Positions 42,010 to 50,852 of a stretch of DNA of 64,000 nt are shown here, piece after piece. The stretch lies in NCBI GenBank assembly GCA_029203165.1, contig CP119308.1, positions 3,596,001 to 3,660,000 of the forward strand, written 5' to 3'. Positions within the stretch are counted from its first letter, which is position 1, and every line of letters starts with the position of its first letter. This stretch comes from Candidatus Microbacterium colombiense. Its GTDB lineage: Bacteria; Actinomycetota; Actinomycetes; Actinomycetales; Microbacteriaceae. The position numbers and the translations under genes are program-made. The notes under the pieces were generated by a model that made no database searches, had not been told where the DNA came from, and worked only from the letters and a program-made list of their open reading frames with translations.

Positions 42010-43950
42010 ATGCCCGACGGACAGGTGCTCGAGTTCACGCATGTGACGAAGCGCTTCAATGAGGTGACCGCCGTCTCCGACCTCTCTGCTCGTGTCGAGC
42101 CCGGTGCAGTCACTGCTTTTCTCGGCCCGAACGGCGCCGGCAAGACCACCACGCTGCGCATCCTGCTCGGCCAGGTGCGTGCGACCTCCGGCACCGCGAC
42201 GATCGGCGGTACCTCGTACGCCGAGCTCCGCCAGCCGCTGCGCACGATCGGCTCCGTGCTCGAGGAGACGGTGTACCGCCCTCGCCGCACGGCCAGCCGA
42301 CAGCTGACGATCGCCGCGAAGGCCAACGGCATCCCGCTGGCGCGTGTCGGCGAGGTGCTCGGTCTGGTCGGACTCGCCGGCGAGGAGGACTCCCGGATCG
42401 GCGGGTTCTCACTCGGCATGCGCCAGCGCCTGAGCGTCGCTCACGCCCTGCTCGGCGACCCCGGAGCGCTCGTCTTCGATGAGCCCGCGAACGGACTCGA
42501 CCCCGAGGGCATCCGGTGGATGCGCCTGCTGATGCGCCGTCTGGCGGATGAGGGCCGTACCGTACTCGTCTCCTCACACGTGCTGAGCGAGGTCGAGCAG
42601 GTCGCCGACAACGTTCTCGTGCTGTCGAAGGGACAGCTGGTGCTGTCCAGCGGCATCGAGCAGCTGGCCGACCCGAATGCGGGCTCGGTCGTCGTGGATG
42701 CCGCCGATCGCGCCGCCCTGACGACGGCGCTCTCGACGGCCGGTTTCGACGTCGAGGTGCTGCGCTCCGGTCTCACCGTGCGCGGTGGGGATGCCGGAAC
42801 GGTCGGAGCCGTCGCGGCAGCCGCCGGGATCGCCCTGAGCACGCTGGTGCAGCGCGGCCCCACGCTGGAGGACGTCTTCATCGAACTCGTGCGCGGCGGA
42901 AAGCTGGAGCCGCGCGCCTCCGCCGCGGCATCCCAGCTCGTCGCTCCCCCGACGCCGACGGCACAGGAGCCGGCGGAGGCGGAGCAGCAGGAGCAGGCGG
43001 AGACCACCGCGATCACGATCGCCGCGGATGACGCCGAGGTCGCCGAGGTGGCGGCGGTCGCCGCAGCCGTGGCCGACACCGCACCGTCCGACCCCGTCGC
43101 CGCAGCCGCGATCGCCGCCGACATCGATGCCTCCGTCCACGACGCGATCGACCACGACGTCACCGAGGCGGAGATCGAGAACACCGGCATGGATGCCGCC
43201 GTTGCCGTCGACGAGAGCGCAGAAGCCGACAAGTCTGTGGCCGAGAGCGCTCCTGCGGAGGAAGCTGCTGAGACTGAGCCCGAGGCTGAGGTCGAGGAGC
43301 CGTCCGTCGAGGACGCTGAGGACGCACCCGTCGCGCCGTCGTTCGACCAGATCCTGTTCGGCACTGCGGCTCCCGTCACTGCCGAGACGTCTACTCCGGC
43401 CTTCGCTCTTCCGTCCGACGGGCAGACGCACGACGTCGAGCAGATCTTCGCCGATGCCGGGGCGTCGGAGTCGGAATCGAACGCTGAGGAGTCTGCCGCA
43501 GAGGCTGCCCCCGCCGACACCGCCGACGATGCGAACTCCGACGATGCGAACTCCGACGACCAGATCGACGGGGAACCGTCGGGGATCGAGATCTTCGATG
43601 ATCTCGGCGGAGCAGGAGAGTCGGCATCCGACGAGTCCGACGACGCCGAGGCGACCGACGACCCCCGCTCCGCGGCCGTGAGCTCGATGCTGGCCGCAGC
43701 GGCCCGGGCCTACTACGAGGACGAACCGAAGGACTACCCGCTCGGAGATGCCGAGACGTCCGACGACGCCTCGCCCGAGACCCAGTGGAGCGTCGCGTCC
43801 ACCGGCGTGATCGACACCGTGCCGGCTACGGGCTCCGAGGAGCCGGGCGCGCCGGATGTCTCCTCCGACGAGAGCCATCGCAGTGGCGAGCACGAGCACC
43901 ACGAGGGTGAGCACCACGAGCACCACGAAGGTGAGCACCGTCAGGACTGA
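42010..43950 (+). CDS. ABC ATPase with about 340-residue acidic, His-rich tail
   Basis: Residues 1-300 are a typical exporter/CcmA-like ABC ATPase: Walker A GPNGAGKTTT, signature FSLGMRQR, Walker B ALVFDEPANGLD, switch His in VLVSSHVLSEVEQ, and the domain-ending TLVQRGPTLEDVFIELV. Residues 300-646 are predicted disordered and highly acidic (Ala/Glu/Asp/Ser), with the short motifs SFDQILFGTAAP and IEIFDDLGG. They end in a His-rich stretch of HE and EHH repeats (about 625-646), suited to metal binding. Such a tail is unusual for this class. A ribosome binding site AAGGAG precedes ATG 42010. No permease is adjacent; the next gene is convergent. Confidence 0.88.
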   Translation: MPDGQVLEFTHVTKRFNEVTAVSDLSARVEPGAVTAFLGPNGAGKTTTLRILLGQVRATSGTATIGGTSYAELRQPLRTIGSVLEETVYRPRRTASRQLTIAAKANGIPLARVGEVLGLVGLAGEEDSRIGGFSLGMRQRLSVAHALLGDPGALVFDEPANGLDPEGIRWMRLLMRRLADEGRTVLVSSHVLSEVEQVADNVLVLSKGQLVLSSGIEQLADPNAGSVVVDAADRAALTTALSTAGFDVEVLRSGLTVRGGDAGTVGAVAAAAGIALSTLVQRGPTLEDVFIELVRGGKLEPRASAAASQLVAPPTPTAQEPAEAEQQEQAETTAITIAADDAEVAEVAAVAAAVADTAPSDPVAAAAIAADIDASVHDAIDHDVTEAEIENTGMDAAVAVDESAEADKSVAESAPAEEAAETEPEAEVEEPSVEDAEDAPVAPSFDQILFGTAAPVTAETSTPAFALPSDGQTHDVEQIFADAGASESESNAEESAAEAAPADTADDANSDDANSDDQIDGEPSGIEIFDDLGGAGESASDESDDAEATDDPRSAAVSSMLAAAARAYYEDEPKDYPLGDAETSDDASPETQWSVASTGVIDTVPATGSEEPGAPDVSSDESHRSGEHEHHEGEHHEHHEGEHRQD

Positions 43951-43965
43951 CGGCATCCGCTGACG

Positions 43966-44004
43966 AGAAAGCCCTCCGCGACCATCGGTCGTGGAGGGCT
44001 TCTC
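43966..44004. terminator. bidirectional terminator hairpin
   Basis: AGCCCTCCGCGACC (43970-43983) pairs with GGTCGTGGAGGGCT (43987-44000) with a single G-U and a tight loop, extended by GAGAA/TTCTC. It lies between the ABC ATPase and the convergent hypothetical gene. Confidence 0.75.
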
Positions 44005-44018
44005 TGTGAGTATGCGGG

Positions 44019-44468
44019 TCAGGCCGGTCGGGGCCGGATCACAGGGCGACGACTGCCCTTCGAGACCGGAGTGGGCGCCGTGGCGACGATCTCCTCGACG
44101 TCGGCCGCCTCGGTCGACACGTCCAGGCGCAGTGCCTGCGTGAGCGCGAGTCCGTGGCTGGTGGTGAGGATCAAGCGCCGGTACTGCTCTTCACCGTCGA
44201 GGTCGATCACCACACTGGGGCGGCGACGGCGGATCAGCACGAAGTCGAGGCTTCCCGCCGCTTTCCAACTGCCGGCAGCGAGGATCCCCGGGATGTGGGT
44301 GCCGGGATTCGGCACTCCACGCAGCCAGGTCCAGGCATCGTCGGTCAGCTGGACTTTGGTGATCGTGTCGCGCACGATCCGGAGATTGTCCCGGTGAAAG
44401 GTGGCTGCACGCTCGATCGGCGAGAGCACGACCTCGAGTTGCGTCTGATCCAGGAGCAACGTCACCAT
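44019..44468 (-). CDS. hypothetical protein, PH-domain-like
   Basis: This 149-residue soluble protein was not assigned to a named family. A beta-rich core is visible: LEVVLSPIERAATFHRDNLR, then ITKVQLTDDAWTWLRGV, VVIDLDGEEQYRRLILTTS and a basic C-terminus (GSRRPVIRPRPA). The pattern of strands and a closing helix resembles small bacterial PH-like proteins, but I cannot confirm this. The gene is divergent from the HNH endonuclease gene, and a perfect 15-bp palindrome (44524-44538) lies between them. A terminator follows its stop. Confidence 0.75.
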   Translation of the reverse strand: MVTLLLDQTQLEVVLSPIERAATFHRDNLRIVRDTITKVQLTDDAWTWLRGVPNPGTHIPGILAAGSWKAAGSLDFVLIRRRRPSVVIDLDGEEQYRRLILTTSHGLALTQALRLDVSTEAADVEEIVATAPTPVSKGSRRPVIRPRPA

Positions 44469-44523
44469 GACTCCAGTCTGCCAGCGCCGCCCTGCCAGTT
44501 GTCTGGAAGTTGCTCACAGGAAC

Positions 44524-44538
44524 ACAACGATCCGTTGT
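44524..44538. promoter_or_regulatory. perfect palindrome ACAACG-ATC-CGTTGT
   Basis: This 15-bp palindrome between the divergent hypothetical and HNH genes is a candidate operator for the minus-strand gene. The regulator is unknown. Confidence 0.35.
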
Positions 44539-44600
44539 CGGAAGCCACCAGCGCGGGCGCCCCGTGAACGTGCGGCCTTGTGGATAACTTCTCTGGAGTG

Positions 44601-44616
44601 TCGTACATATGTTCTA
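44601..44616 (+). promoter_or_regulatory. LexA (SOS) box overlapping the -10 element
   Basis: TCGTACATATGTTCTA matches 14 of 16 positions of the actinobacterial LexA consensus TCGAAC-N4-GTTCGA. TAAAAT at 44615-44620 fits a -10 hexamer, and ATG 44627 follows seven bases later, implying a leaderless, damage-inducible transcript. Confidence 0.75.
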
Positions 44617-44626
44617 AAATAGCAGC

Positions 44627-45931
44627 ATGACATCGACCTCCTCCGACGAGCCGGATCAGCGCGCGGCGTTGCTGGATGCGTGGGTCGAGAAGCGTCGACA
44701 GATCGCGCGGCTCGAGTCGGAATCCGCCGAACTCCTCGCCGATCGCCTGCGCCTGCGTGATGCCGACGCCCGCGAGAATCCCTACCATCGCGACACGATC
44801 CATCGGTCGATGGTCGCCGAGTATTCGGCTGCCGGTCGCGTCGCGCAGGGCAGCATCGAGTACGCGTTCAGCGACGCGGCCTTCCTCGATTCCGACCACC
44901 CTGCGAGCCGGGCGTCGTTCCGCACGGGGGCGATCACGGCGGCGCATGTGCGGGAGATCGTGCGCGCCGGATCGGTCGTGCGAGAGGCTGTACGGGAGGG
45001 CAGAGCGGATGCCGCGGCGCTGGGTTTCTACGACACCGCTGCTGCGGTCGCCGCCGAGCAGGAGACCCCAGCACGCACCCGTTCGCTGGTGCGACAGATC
45101 GCCGCCGCTCTGAGCGGCGACACGCTGGTCGACCGCCATCGCCGCGCCCTGTCCGAGCGACGCGTCACGATGCGCTCCGTCGACGACGGCCTGGCCCTGC
45201 TCACCGTCGTGCTCCCCGAGCACTTGGCGGCCGCCATCGTCGACCGACTCACGCAGCTCGCCCGTCAGGTGATCGCGACGCGAGACGACATCGAGCCGAA
45301 GAGCATCTTCGGCTCGCACGACACCTTCGCCACAGACCCGCTTCCCGATGCGCGAACGATCGACCAGGTGCGTACGGACCTCCTGACCGATCTGCTGCTC
45401 GCAGCCGATCCCAGCGAGGTGGCGGGCGCGGGCATCGATCGCGTTCAGGCGCACATCCAGGTCACGGTGGCCGCCTCCACGCTCATCGGTGCCGACGACC
45501 GCCCAGCGGAACTCGACGGATTCGGGCCGATCGATCCCGATATCGCCCGCGATCTCGCCGGGCGCAACGGCGGCTGGTCACGGCTGTTCCTCGATCCTTC
45601 CGGGATGGTCACCGAGACCGACACGTACAGCCCGACCGAGGGCATGCGTCGGTTCCTGCGCGCGCGCGATCAACACTGCCGCTTCCCGGGCTGTCGGATG
45701 CCGGTGCGCCGCTGCCAGATCGATCACAATCACGACCACGCGCGGGGCGGACGCACGAGTCTGCGCAACCTCAGTCACTTCTGCACCGGACACCACGTGC
45801 TGAAGCATCCCGATCTCGACGAGCGCCACCGCTGGACCGCGCGACAGCTACCCGACGGAACCCTCGACTGGGTCAGTCCGCTCGGTCGCCATTACGGCGA
45901 TCCGCCACCCCGCCGGGTGATGTTCGTATGA
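44627..45931 (+). CDS. DUF222 and HNH endonuclease domain protein (13E12-type)
   Basis: This 434-residue protein has a helical DUF222 domain (about 30-300) and a C-terminal HNH nuclease domain (about 335-400). The latter has CRFPGCRMPVRRCQIDHNHDHARGG followed by the second His pair GHHVLKH; the conserved DHNHDH and Cys pair bind the metal and zinc. Related 13E12-repeat genes in Mycobacterium tuberculosis are known to be LexA-regulated, and a LexA box lies right at this promoter. The family occurs in many actinobacterial genomes in several copies; its cellular role is unresolved. ATG 44627 is the only sensible start. Confidence 0.93.
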   Translation: MTSTSSDEPDQRAALLDAWVEKRRQIARLESESAELLADRLRLRDADARENPYHRDTIHRSMVAEYSAAGRVAQGSIEYAFSDAAFLDSDHPASRASFRTGAITAAHVREIVRAGSVVREAVREGRADAAALGFYDTAAAVAAEQETPARTRSLVRQIAAALSGDTLVDRHRRALSERRVTMRSVDDGLALLTVVLPEHLAAAIVDRLTQLARQVIATRDDIEPKSIFGSHDTFATDPLPDARTIDQVRTDLLTDLLLAADPSEVAGAGIDRVQAHIQVTVAASTLIGADDRPAELDGFGPIDPDIARDLAGRNGGWSRLFLDPSGMVTETDTYSPTEGMRRFLRARDQHCRFPGCRMPVRRCQIDHNHDHARGGRTSLRNLSHFCTGHHVLKHPDLDERHRWTARQLPDGTLDWVSPLGRHYGDPPPRRVMFV

Positions 45932-45972
45932 GGATGCAGCATCAGACGAGCGCGCCCCCTACGTACGCAGCG

Positions 45973-47295
45973 TCAGGCGTGCGCGGCTGCCGCAGCCTCA
46001 GCCGCGGCCGGAAGCGCGGCCTCGATGCGCTGCAGCTCGTCCTCGCCGTGAGCCGCGGTGAGGAACCAGGCTTCGAAGACGCTCGGCGGAAGGGCGATGC
46101 CCTGCTCGCGCAGAGAGTGGAAGAACGGGGCGTATCGGAACGACTCCTGTGCCTGCGCCTCGGCGTAGTCGCGCGGCGCGGAGGCACGGAACGACGCGTT
46201 GAACAGGCTGCCGGCGCGGGCGACAGCGTGGGTGACACCGGCGTCCGTCAGTGCGGCGTCGAGAGCGGTGGCGACGCGATCCGCAGCGGCGTTCACCGTG
46301 GCGTAGACCTCGGGCGTCGCCAGCCGCAGGGTCGCCAAGCCCGCCGCGACCGAGAGCGGGTTCCCCGACAGCGTCCCGGCCTGGTACACGGGGCCGAGCG
46401 GGGCGAGCAGGTCCATGACCTCGGCGCGACCACCGAGCGCGGCGAGCGGCATTCCTCCGCCGACGACCTTGCCGAAGGTGAAGATGTCGGGAAGGTAGTC
46501 CTCGCCCGCTTCGGCCTGCAATCCCCAGAATCCGGCAGAGTGCACGCGGAAGCCCGTGAGCACCTCATCGAGGATCATCAGCGCACCATGCGCGTGCGCG
46601 GTGTCGGCGATCAGCCGGTTGAACCCGGGCAGCGGAGCGACCACTCCCATGTTCGCCGCAGACGCCTCGACGATGACCGCCGCGATGCGCGCGCCATGCT
46701 CGGCGAAGACGGCCGCGAGCGCCTCAGGGTCGTTGTAGCCGATCACGAGGGTCTGCGCCGCGATCGGTGCCGGCACACCGGCAGAACCCGGCAACGCCAG
46801 GGTCGCGACACCCGATCCGGCTTCCGCGAGCAGGCCGTCGGAGTGGCCGTGATAGTGGCCGGCGAACTTCACCAGCAGATCGCGACCCGTCGCGCCACGG
46901 GCGAGGCGGATCGCGGTCATGGTCGCCTCGGTACCCGTCGACACCAGGCGCACACGCTCGATCGGACGCGTCTCACCGAAGCGCACACGGTCCGCGATCA
47001 CGGCAGCGAGCTCGACCTCACCCTCCGTCGGCGCGCCGAACGAGAGACCACGGGTCGCGGCTTCCTGCACGGCCGCCACGATCTCCGGGTGGGCGTGGCC
47101 GAGGAGCGCAGGCCCCCACGACGCCACGAGATCGATGTACTCGGCGCCCGCGGCATCCGTCACCCGTGCACCCTTCGCCGAGGCGAGGAAGCGAGGGGTG
47201 CCACCGACCGAACCATAGGCGCGCACCGGAGAGTTCACCCCGCCGGGGATCACCGCACGGGCAGCGGAGAAGAGGTCGTCATTGCGATCGGTCAT
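45973..47295 (-). CDS. hemL: glutamate-1-semialdehyde 2,1-aminomutase
   Basis: HemL converts glutamate-1-semialdehyde to 5-aminolevulinate, the last step of the C5 route to heme. This 440-residue fold-type I PLP enzyme has PGGVNSPVRAYGSVGGTP near the N-terminus, MILDEVLTGFRV (about 240) and the cofactor lysine in FTFGKVVGGGMPLAALGG (about 260-280), all standard for the family. It lies 30 bp after hemB on the same strand, last in a run hemQ-hemC-hemD-hemB-hemL. Together with hemA elsewhere in the cluster it shows that the organism makes heme from glutamyl-tRNA, not from glycine. Confidence 0.97.
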   Translation of the reverse strand: MTDRNDDLFSAARAVIPGGVNSPVRAYGSVGGTPRFLASAKGARVTDAAGAEYIDLVASWGPALLGHAHPEIVAAVQEAATRGLSFGAPTEGEVELAAVIADRVRFGETRPIERVRLVSTGTEATMTAIRLARGATGRDLLVKFAGHYHGHSDGLLAEAGSGVATLALPGSAGVPAPIAAQTLVIGYNDPEALAAVFAEHGARIAAVIVEASAANMGVVAPLPGFNRLIADTAHAHGALMILDEVLTGFRVHSAGFWGLQAEAGEDYLPDIFTFGKVVGGGMPLAALGGRAEVMDLLAPLGPVYQAGTLSGNPLSVAAGLATLRLATPEVYATVNAAADRVATALDAALTDAGVTHAVARAGSLFNASFRASAPRDYAEAQAQESFRYAPFFHSLREQGIALPPSVFEAWFLTAAHGEDELQRIEAALPAAAEAAAAAHA

Positions 47296-47325
47296 GATGT
47301 TGCTCCGAGGATTCGGGGCGTCTGC

Positions 47326-48303
47326 TCAGTCGCGCAACCAGCGCGCGGCCTCGGTCGCCCAGTAGGTCAATACGGCATCGGCGCCCGCGCGACGGATCGA
47401 CAGGAGGGACTCCAGGATCGCGGCCCGACGGTCGATCCAGCCGTTCGCGGAGGCAGCCTCGATCATCGCGTACTCGCCGGACACCTGGTATGCCCAGACC
47501 GGAATACTGACGGTGTCGCGCACTTCGCGGAGTACATCGAGGAAAGCCATCGCGGGCTTCACCATGACGATGTCGGCGCCCTCGGCCTCATCGACGACGG
47601 CCTCGCGCACACCCTCGCGGCGGTTGCCCGGATCCAGCTGATACGTGCGGCGGTCGCCCGTGAGTTGCGAGTCGACGGCCTCACGGAAGGGGCCGTAGAA
47701 CGCACTGGCGTACTTGGCCGCGTACGCCAGGATCAGCGTCTGCGTGAAGCCCTCGGCGTCGAGTGCCGCACGGATCACCGCGACCTGACCGTCCATCATG
47801 CCCGACAGCCCGAGCAGCTGTGACCCGGCGCGCGCCTGAGCGATGGCCATCGATGCGTACCGCTCGAGAGTCGCGTCGTTGTCGACGGAACCGTCCTCGG
47901 CGAGCACGCCGCAGTGGCCGTGATCGGTGAACTCGTCGAGGCACAGGTCGGTCTGCACGACGAGGGCATCGCCCACCTCGGCGGCCAGTGCCTCCGTCGC
48001 CACGTTGAGGATGCCGCGGGGGTCGTCGGCTCCGGAGCCGCGCGCATCGCGCACCGACGGCACGCCGAACAGCATCACTCCGCCGACACCGGCCTCGGCG
48101 GCCTCGGCGGCTGCCGCACGCAGCGAAGCGAGCGAGTGCTGCGCGACACCGGGCATCGACCCGATCTGCACGGGTTCGGTGATGCCCTCGCGCACGAACA
48201 TCGGCAGCACGAGCTGCCGCGGCTGGAGCGAGGTCTCGCGCACCAGGTCGCGCACCGCCGGCGACTGGCGCAGGCGCCTCAGGCGGACATCGGGGAAGCT
48301 CAC
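47326..48303 (-). CDS. hemB: porphobilinogen synthase (ALA dehydratase)
   Basis: HemB joins two 5-aminolevulinates to porphobilinogen. This 325-residue protein has the two active-site lysines in LAYAAKYASAFYGPFREA (about 195-212) and IVMVKPAMAFLD (about 245). The metal-site region reads DLCLDEFTDHGHCG; the first cysteine position of the zinc-type motif (CLCEYTSHGHCG) is Asp here, so the enzyme is probably magnesium- or otherwise metal-activated rather than fully zinc-dependent. Start and stop overlap the neighbouring heme genes (4 bp with hemD). Confidence 0.96.
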   Translation of the reverse strand: MSFPDVRLRRLRQSPAVRDLVRETSLQPRQLVLPMFVREGITEPVQIGSMPGVAQHSLASLRAAAAEAAEAGVGGVMLFGVPSVRDARGSGADDPRGILNVATEALAAEVGDALVVQTDLCLDEFTDHGHCGVLAEDGSVDNDATLERYASMAIAQARAGSQLLGLSGMMDGQVAVIRAALDAEGFTQTLILAYAAKYASAFYGPFREAVDSQLTGDRRTYQLDPGNRREGVREAVVDEAEGADIVMVKPAMAFLDVLREVRDTVSIPVWAYQVSGEYAMIEAASANGWIDRRAAILESLLSIRRAGADAVLTYWATEAARWLRD

Positions 48304-49094
48304 GGCGCGAACTCGTCGGCCGCGTGCGGGAGTGTGAAGTGCGAGACGGCGTCGATGAGCGCATCGACGGTCTGACGATCGGCGACGACCGAGACCGGCA
48401 GACCTGCCTTCGCGGCGTCACGAGCCGTACGGGGTCCGATCGCGGCGAGCAGCGTCTCGTCAGGGATCTCGGGGAACTGCTCACGCACCTGTTCCGCGAC
48501 CGATCCGCTCGTGATGAGGATCGCGTTGATGCGGCCGTTCTCGACGTCGCGCTTGATGCGATCCGTCACCGGCACACCGACCGTGCGGTAGGCGACGACG
48601 CTGTGCACGTCATGGCCGGCATCCGACAGCAGCACGCTGAGCACGGGTTTAGCGATCTCGCTACGCAGCGCCAGGATGCGTCGGGGATCGGTCTCGAGAG
48701 CGATGAGCTGCTCGGCCATCCCCTCGGCGGAGTTGTCCTGTGCGGGCACGAGGGCGACCTCGTAACCCACCGCCTGCAGCGCGGCGGCGGTGGTCTCGCC
48801 GACCGCGGCGATCCTGGTGTTCGGCGGAACCACGGCGCGGTGGGCGAACAGCACGTCGACGGTGGTGGCGCTCGTGACCGTCAACCAGTCGAACTCCCCC
48901 GCCGCGAGCTGCTCGAGCGCGAGGTCGAGGGCCGCCTGGTCGGTGGTGGGCGCGAAGTTGATCAGCGGCGCGACGACCGGGATCGCTCCCTGGGCACGCA
49001 GACTGGCGGCGACGCCGTCGCCCCACGGCCCTCCGCGGGGCACGAGGATGCGCCAGCCGTCCAGTGGTCGGTCCTGCTTCGAATCGGATGTCAT
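48300..49094 (-). CDS. hemD: uroporphyrinogen-III synthase
   Basis: HemD closes hydroxymethylbilane into uroporphyrinogen III, inverting ring D. The family is poorly conserved, but this 264-residue protein shows the expected two-lobe layout: ILVPRGGPWGDGVAASLRAQG, VVAPLINFAPTTD, DWLTVTSATTVDVLFAH and later ILITSGSVAEQVREQFPEIP with AAIGPRTARDAAKAGLPVSV. It overlaps hemC upstream and hemB downstream by 4 bp each, so translation is coupled and gene order confirms the call. Confidence 0.93.
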   Translation of the reverse strand: MTSDSKQDRPLDGWRILVPRGGPWGDGVAASLRAQGAIPVVAPLINFAPTTDQAALDLALEQLAAGEFDWLTVTSATTVDVLFAHRAVVPPNTRIAAVGETTAAALQAVGYEVALVPAQDNSAEGMAEQLIALETDPRRILALRSEIAKPVLSVLLSDAGHDVHSVVAYRTVGVPVTDRIKRDVENGRINAILITSGSVAEQVREQFPEIPDETLLAAIGPRTARDAAKAGLPVSVVADRQTVDALIDAVSHFTLPHAADEFAP

Positions 49095-50089
49095 GAGGAA
49101 AGATGCTCTCGGGAGACGAGGTCGGCCGCCCCTTGATCGAGCAACCGACGGGCAACAGTCAACCCGAGCTCGCGTGCTGCGTGCATCGGGCCTGCACCAT
49201 CGGCAGCATCCGCTCCATTGCCACTGCCGTTCCGACGAATATACTCCCCGTTCAGGTCTTCCGTGACGTCGAGGCCGATTCGGCGGTCACCTTCGGGCGA
49301 ATAGACGACGGTTCTGACCCGCACGGAGGTGCCGTCGACGACCGCGTGCGCGGCCATCGGAGCCTGGCATCCCGCGTCGAGTCCTTCGAGGATCGCGCGC
49401 TCCACCGTGATCGCCAGACGCGTCGGACCGTCGTCGAGGGCCGACAGCGCCGCGAGCAACTCGGGCGGTGCACCGACGGTCGTCTCCACCGCGAGTGACC
49501 CCTGGCCGGGAGCCGTCGGCCATTCCGCGAGACCGAGGTCTTCGCGACGCAGAGGCGAGTCGGAACCGAGCCGCGACAGGCCGGCCGCCGCGAGGATCAC
49601 GGCATCCAACTCACCCGACGAGACGCGAGCCAACCGGGAGTCCACGTTGCCCCGGATATCGACGACACGGGCGTGCGGCGCCCGTCGATGCACCTGTGCC
49701 ACACGACGCGGGGCGCCGGTGCCCACGGTGCTTCCGGAGTGCAGTTCATGCAGCGCGACGCCCGTGCGGGTGAGCACCACGTCTCTCGCATCTTCGCGCG
49801 TCGGTGTCGCCGCGATCACCAGGCCATCGGGAATGGCCGTCGGGAGATCCTTCAACGAGTGGACGAGGAAGTCGCACTCCCCCGCGAGCAGTGCTTCGCG
49901 AAGTCGGGTGGCGAAGATGCCCTGCCCACCGATCTCGGACAACGAGGCACGGTTCGTGTCGCCCTCCGACGTGATCGGCACGAGCTCGACGGAGCGGCCG
50001 CTGACCTTCTCGAGGGCGGCGGCGACATGACCGGACTGCGCCTGCGCGAGTGCGCTGCGCCGGGTTCCCAGACGGATCGGAGTGCTCAT
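49091..50089 (-). CDS. hemC: hydroxymethylbilane synthase (porphobilinogen deaminase)
   Basis: HemC condenses four porphobilinogens to linear hydroxymethylbilane. This 332-residue protein begins IRLGTRRSALAQAQSGHVAA. It has the catalytic Asp region HSLKDLPTAIPDGLVIAA (about 76-93) and the cysteine that carries the dipyrromethane cofactor in LEGLDAGCQAPMAAHA (about 240). The C-terminal domain contains a short Gly/Asn/Ala-rich insertion (RRNGSGNGADAADGAGP) not seen in all relatives. It starts 8 bp after hemQ and overlaps hemD, in the run of early heme genes. Confidence 0.96.
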   Translation of the reverse strand: MSTPIRLGTRRSALAQAQSGHVAAALEKVSGRSVELVPITSEGDTNRASLSEIGGQGIFATRLREALLAGECDFLVHSLKDLPTAIPDGLVIAATPTREDARDVVLTRTGVALHELHSGSTVGTGAPRRVAQVHRRAPHARVVDIRGNVDSRLARVSSGELDAVILAAAGLSRLGSDSPLRREDLGLAEWPTAPGQGSLAVETTVGAPPELLAALSALDDGPTRLAITVERAILEGLDAGCQAPMAAHAVVDGTSVRVRTVVYSPEGDRRIGLDVTEDLNGEYIRRNGSGNGADAADGAGPMHAARELGLTVARRLLDQGAADLVSREHLSS

Positions 50090-50097
50090 CGCGCGCC

Positions 50098-50775
50098 TTA
50101 CTGGAGGACGTCCGCGATCTCGTCGAACCGGAGCCTGCGGCCCGTGTAGAACGGCAGCTCCTCCTTCACGTACAGACGAGCGTCGGTGTACCGGAGGTCG
50201 CGCATGAGATCGACGAGCTCGGTGACGTCATCGGCCTCGAGCGGCAGGATCCACTCATAGTCGCCCAGCGCGAAAGCCGCGACGGTGTTCGCGATGACTC
50301 CGGTGAAGGCGGCACCCTTGCGTCCGTGATCGGCGAGCATCTTGCGACGCTCGTCCTCGGGCGCCAGGTACCACTCCGGCGTGCGGACGAACGGGTAGAG
50401 GCACAGCCAGTCCTTGGGCTCGACACCGCGCAGGAAACCGGGCACATGCGCGCGGTTGAACTCGGCATCGCGGTGCACGCCCATGACGTTCCACACCGGC
50501 AGCAGCGAACGCAGCAGTTCGGTGCGACGCAGTCGGCGCAACGCCTTCTGCAATTCCTCGGCGGTGTCTCCGTGGAGCCAGACGAGCAGATCGGCATCGG
50601 CCTTGAGCCCGGAGACGTCATAGAAGCCGCGCACGGTCACTCCGGAATCCTCGACGTAGGAGACGATCGTCTCCAGCTCCGTCGAGTCGGACTCGGTGAC
50701 GGGAACATCGGGATTGCGTCGCCAGACCGCCCAGAGGGTGAAGCCGGACGGGTTCTCTTCGCGCACTTCGGACAT
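50098..50775 (-). CDS. hemQ: coproheme decarboxylase (chlorite dismutase family)
   Basis: HemQ (ChdC) oxidatively decarboxylates coproheme to heme b using hydrogen peroxide in the coproporphyrin-dependent pathway. This 225-residue protein shows FTLWAVWRRNPDVPVTES, LYPFVRTPEWYLAPEDERR (with the Tyr of YPFVR thought to carry the reaction radical) and ADHGRKGAAFTGVIANTVAA, followed by GDYEWILPLEADDVTELVDL. ATG 50775 has GGGGG just upstream; the longer frame to 50820 adds no family sequence. It is first in the hemQ-C-D-B-L run and is the pathway marker for monoderm-type heme synthesis. Confidence 0.95.
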   Translation of the reverse strand: MSEVREENPSGFTLWAVWRRNPDVPVTESDSTELETIVSYVEDSGVTVRGFYDVSGLKADADLLVWLHGDTAEELQKALRRLRRTELLRSLLPVWNVMGVHRDAEFNRAHVPGFLRGVEPKDWLCLYPFVRTPEWYLAPEDERRKMLADHGRKGAAFTGVIANTVAAFALGDYEWILPLEADDVTELVDLMRDLRYTDARLYVKEELPFYTGRRLRFDEIADVLQ

Positions 50776-50852
50776 GCCCCCAGTCTGCACTCTTTGCGAG
50801 ACGCCCGCGAACGCGGGCATCTCGTGGATCGTCGCCGCGGAGGGCGAGCGGG

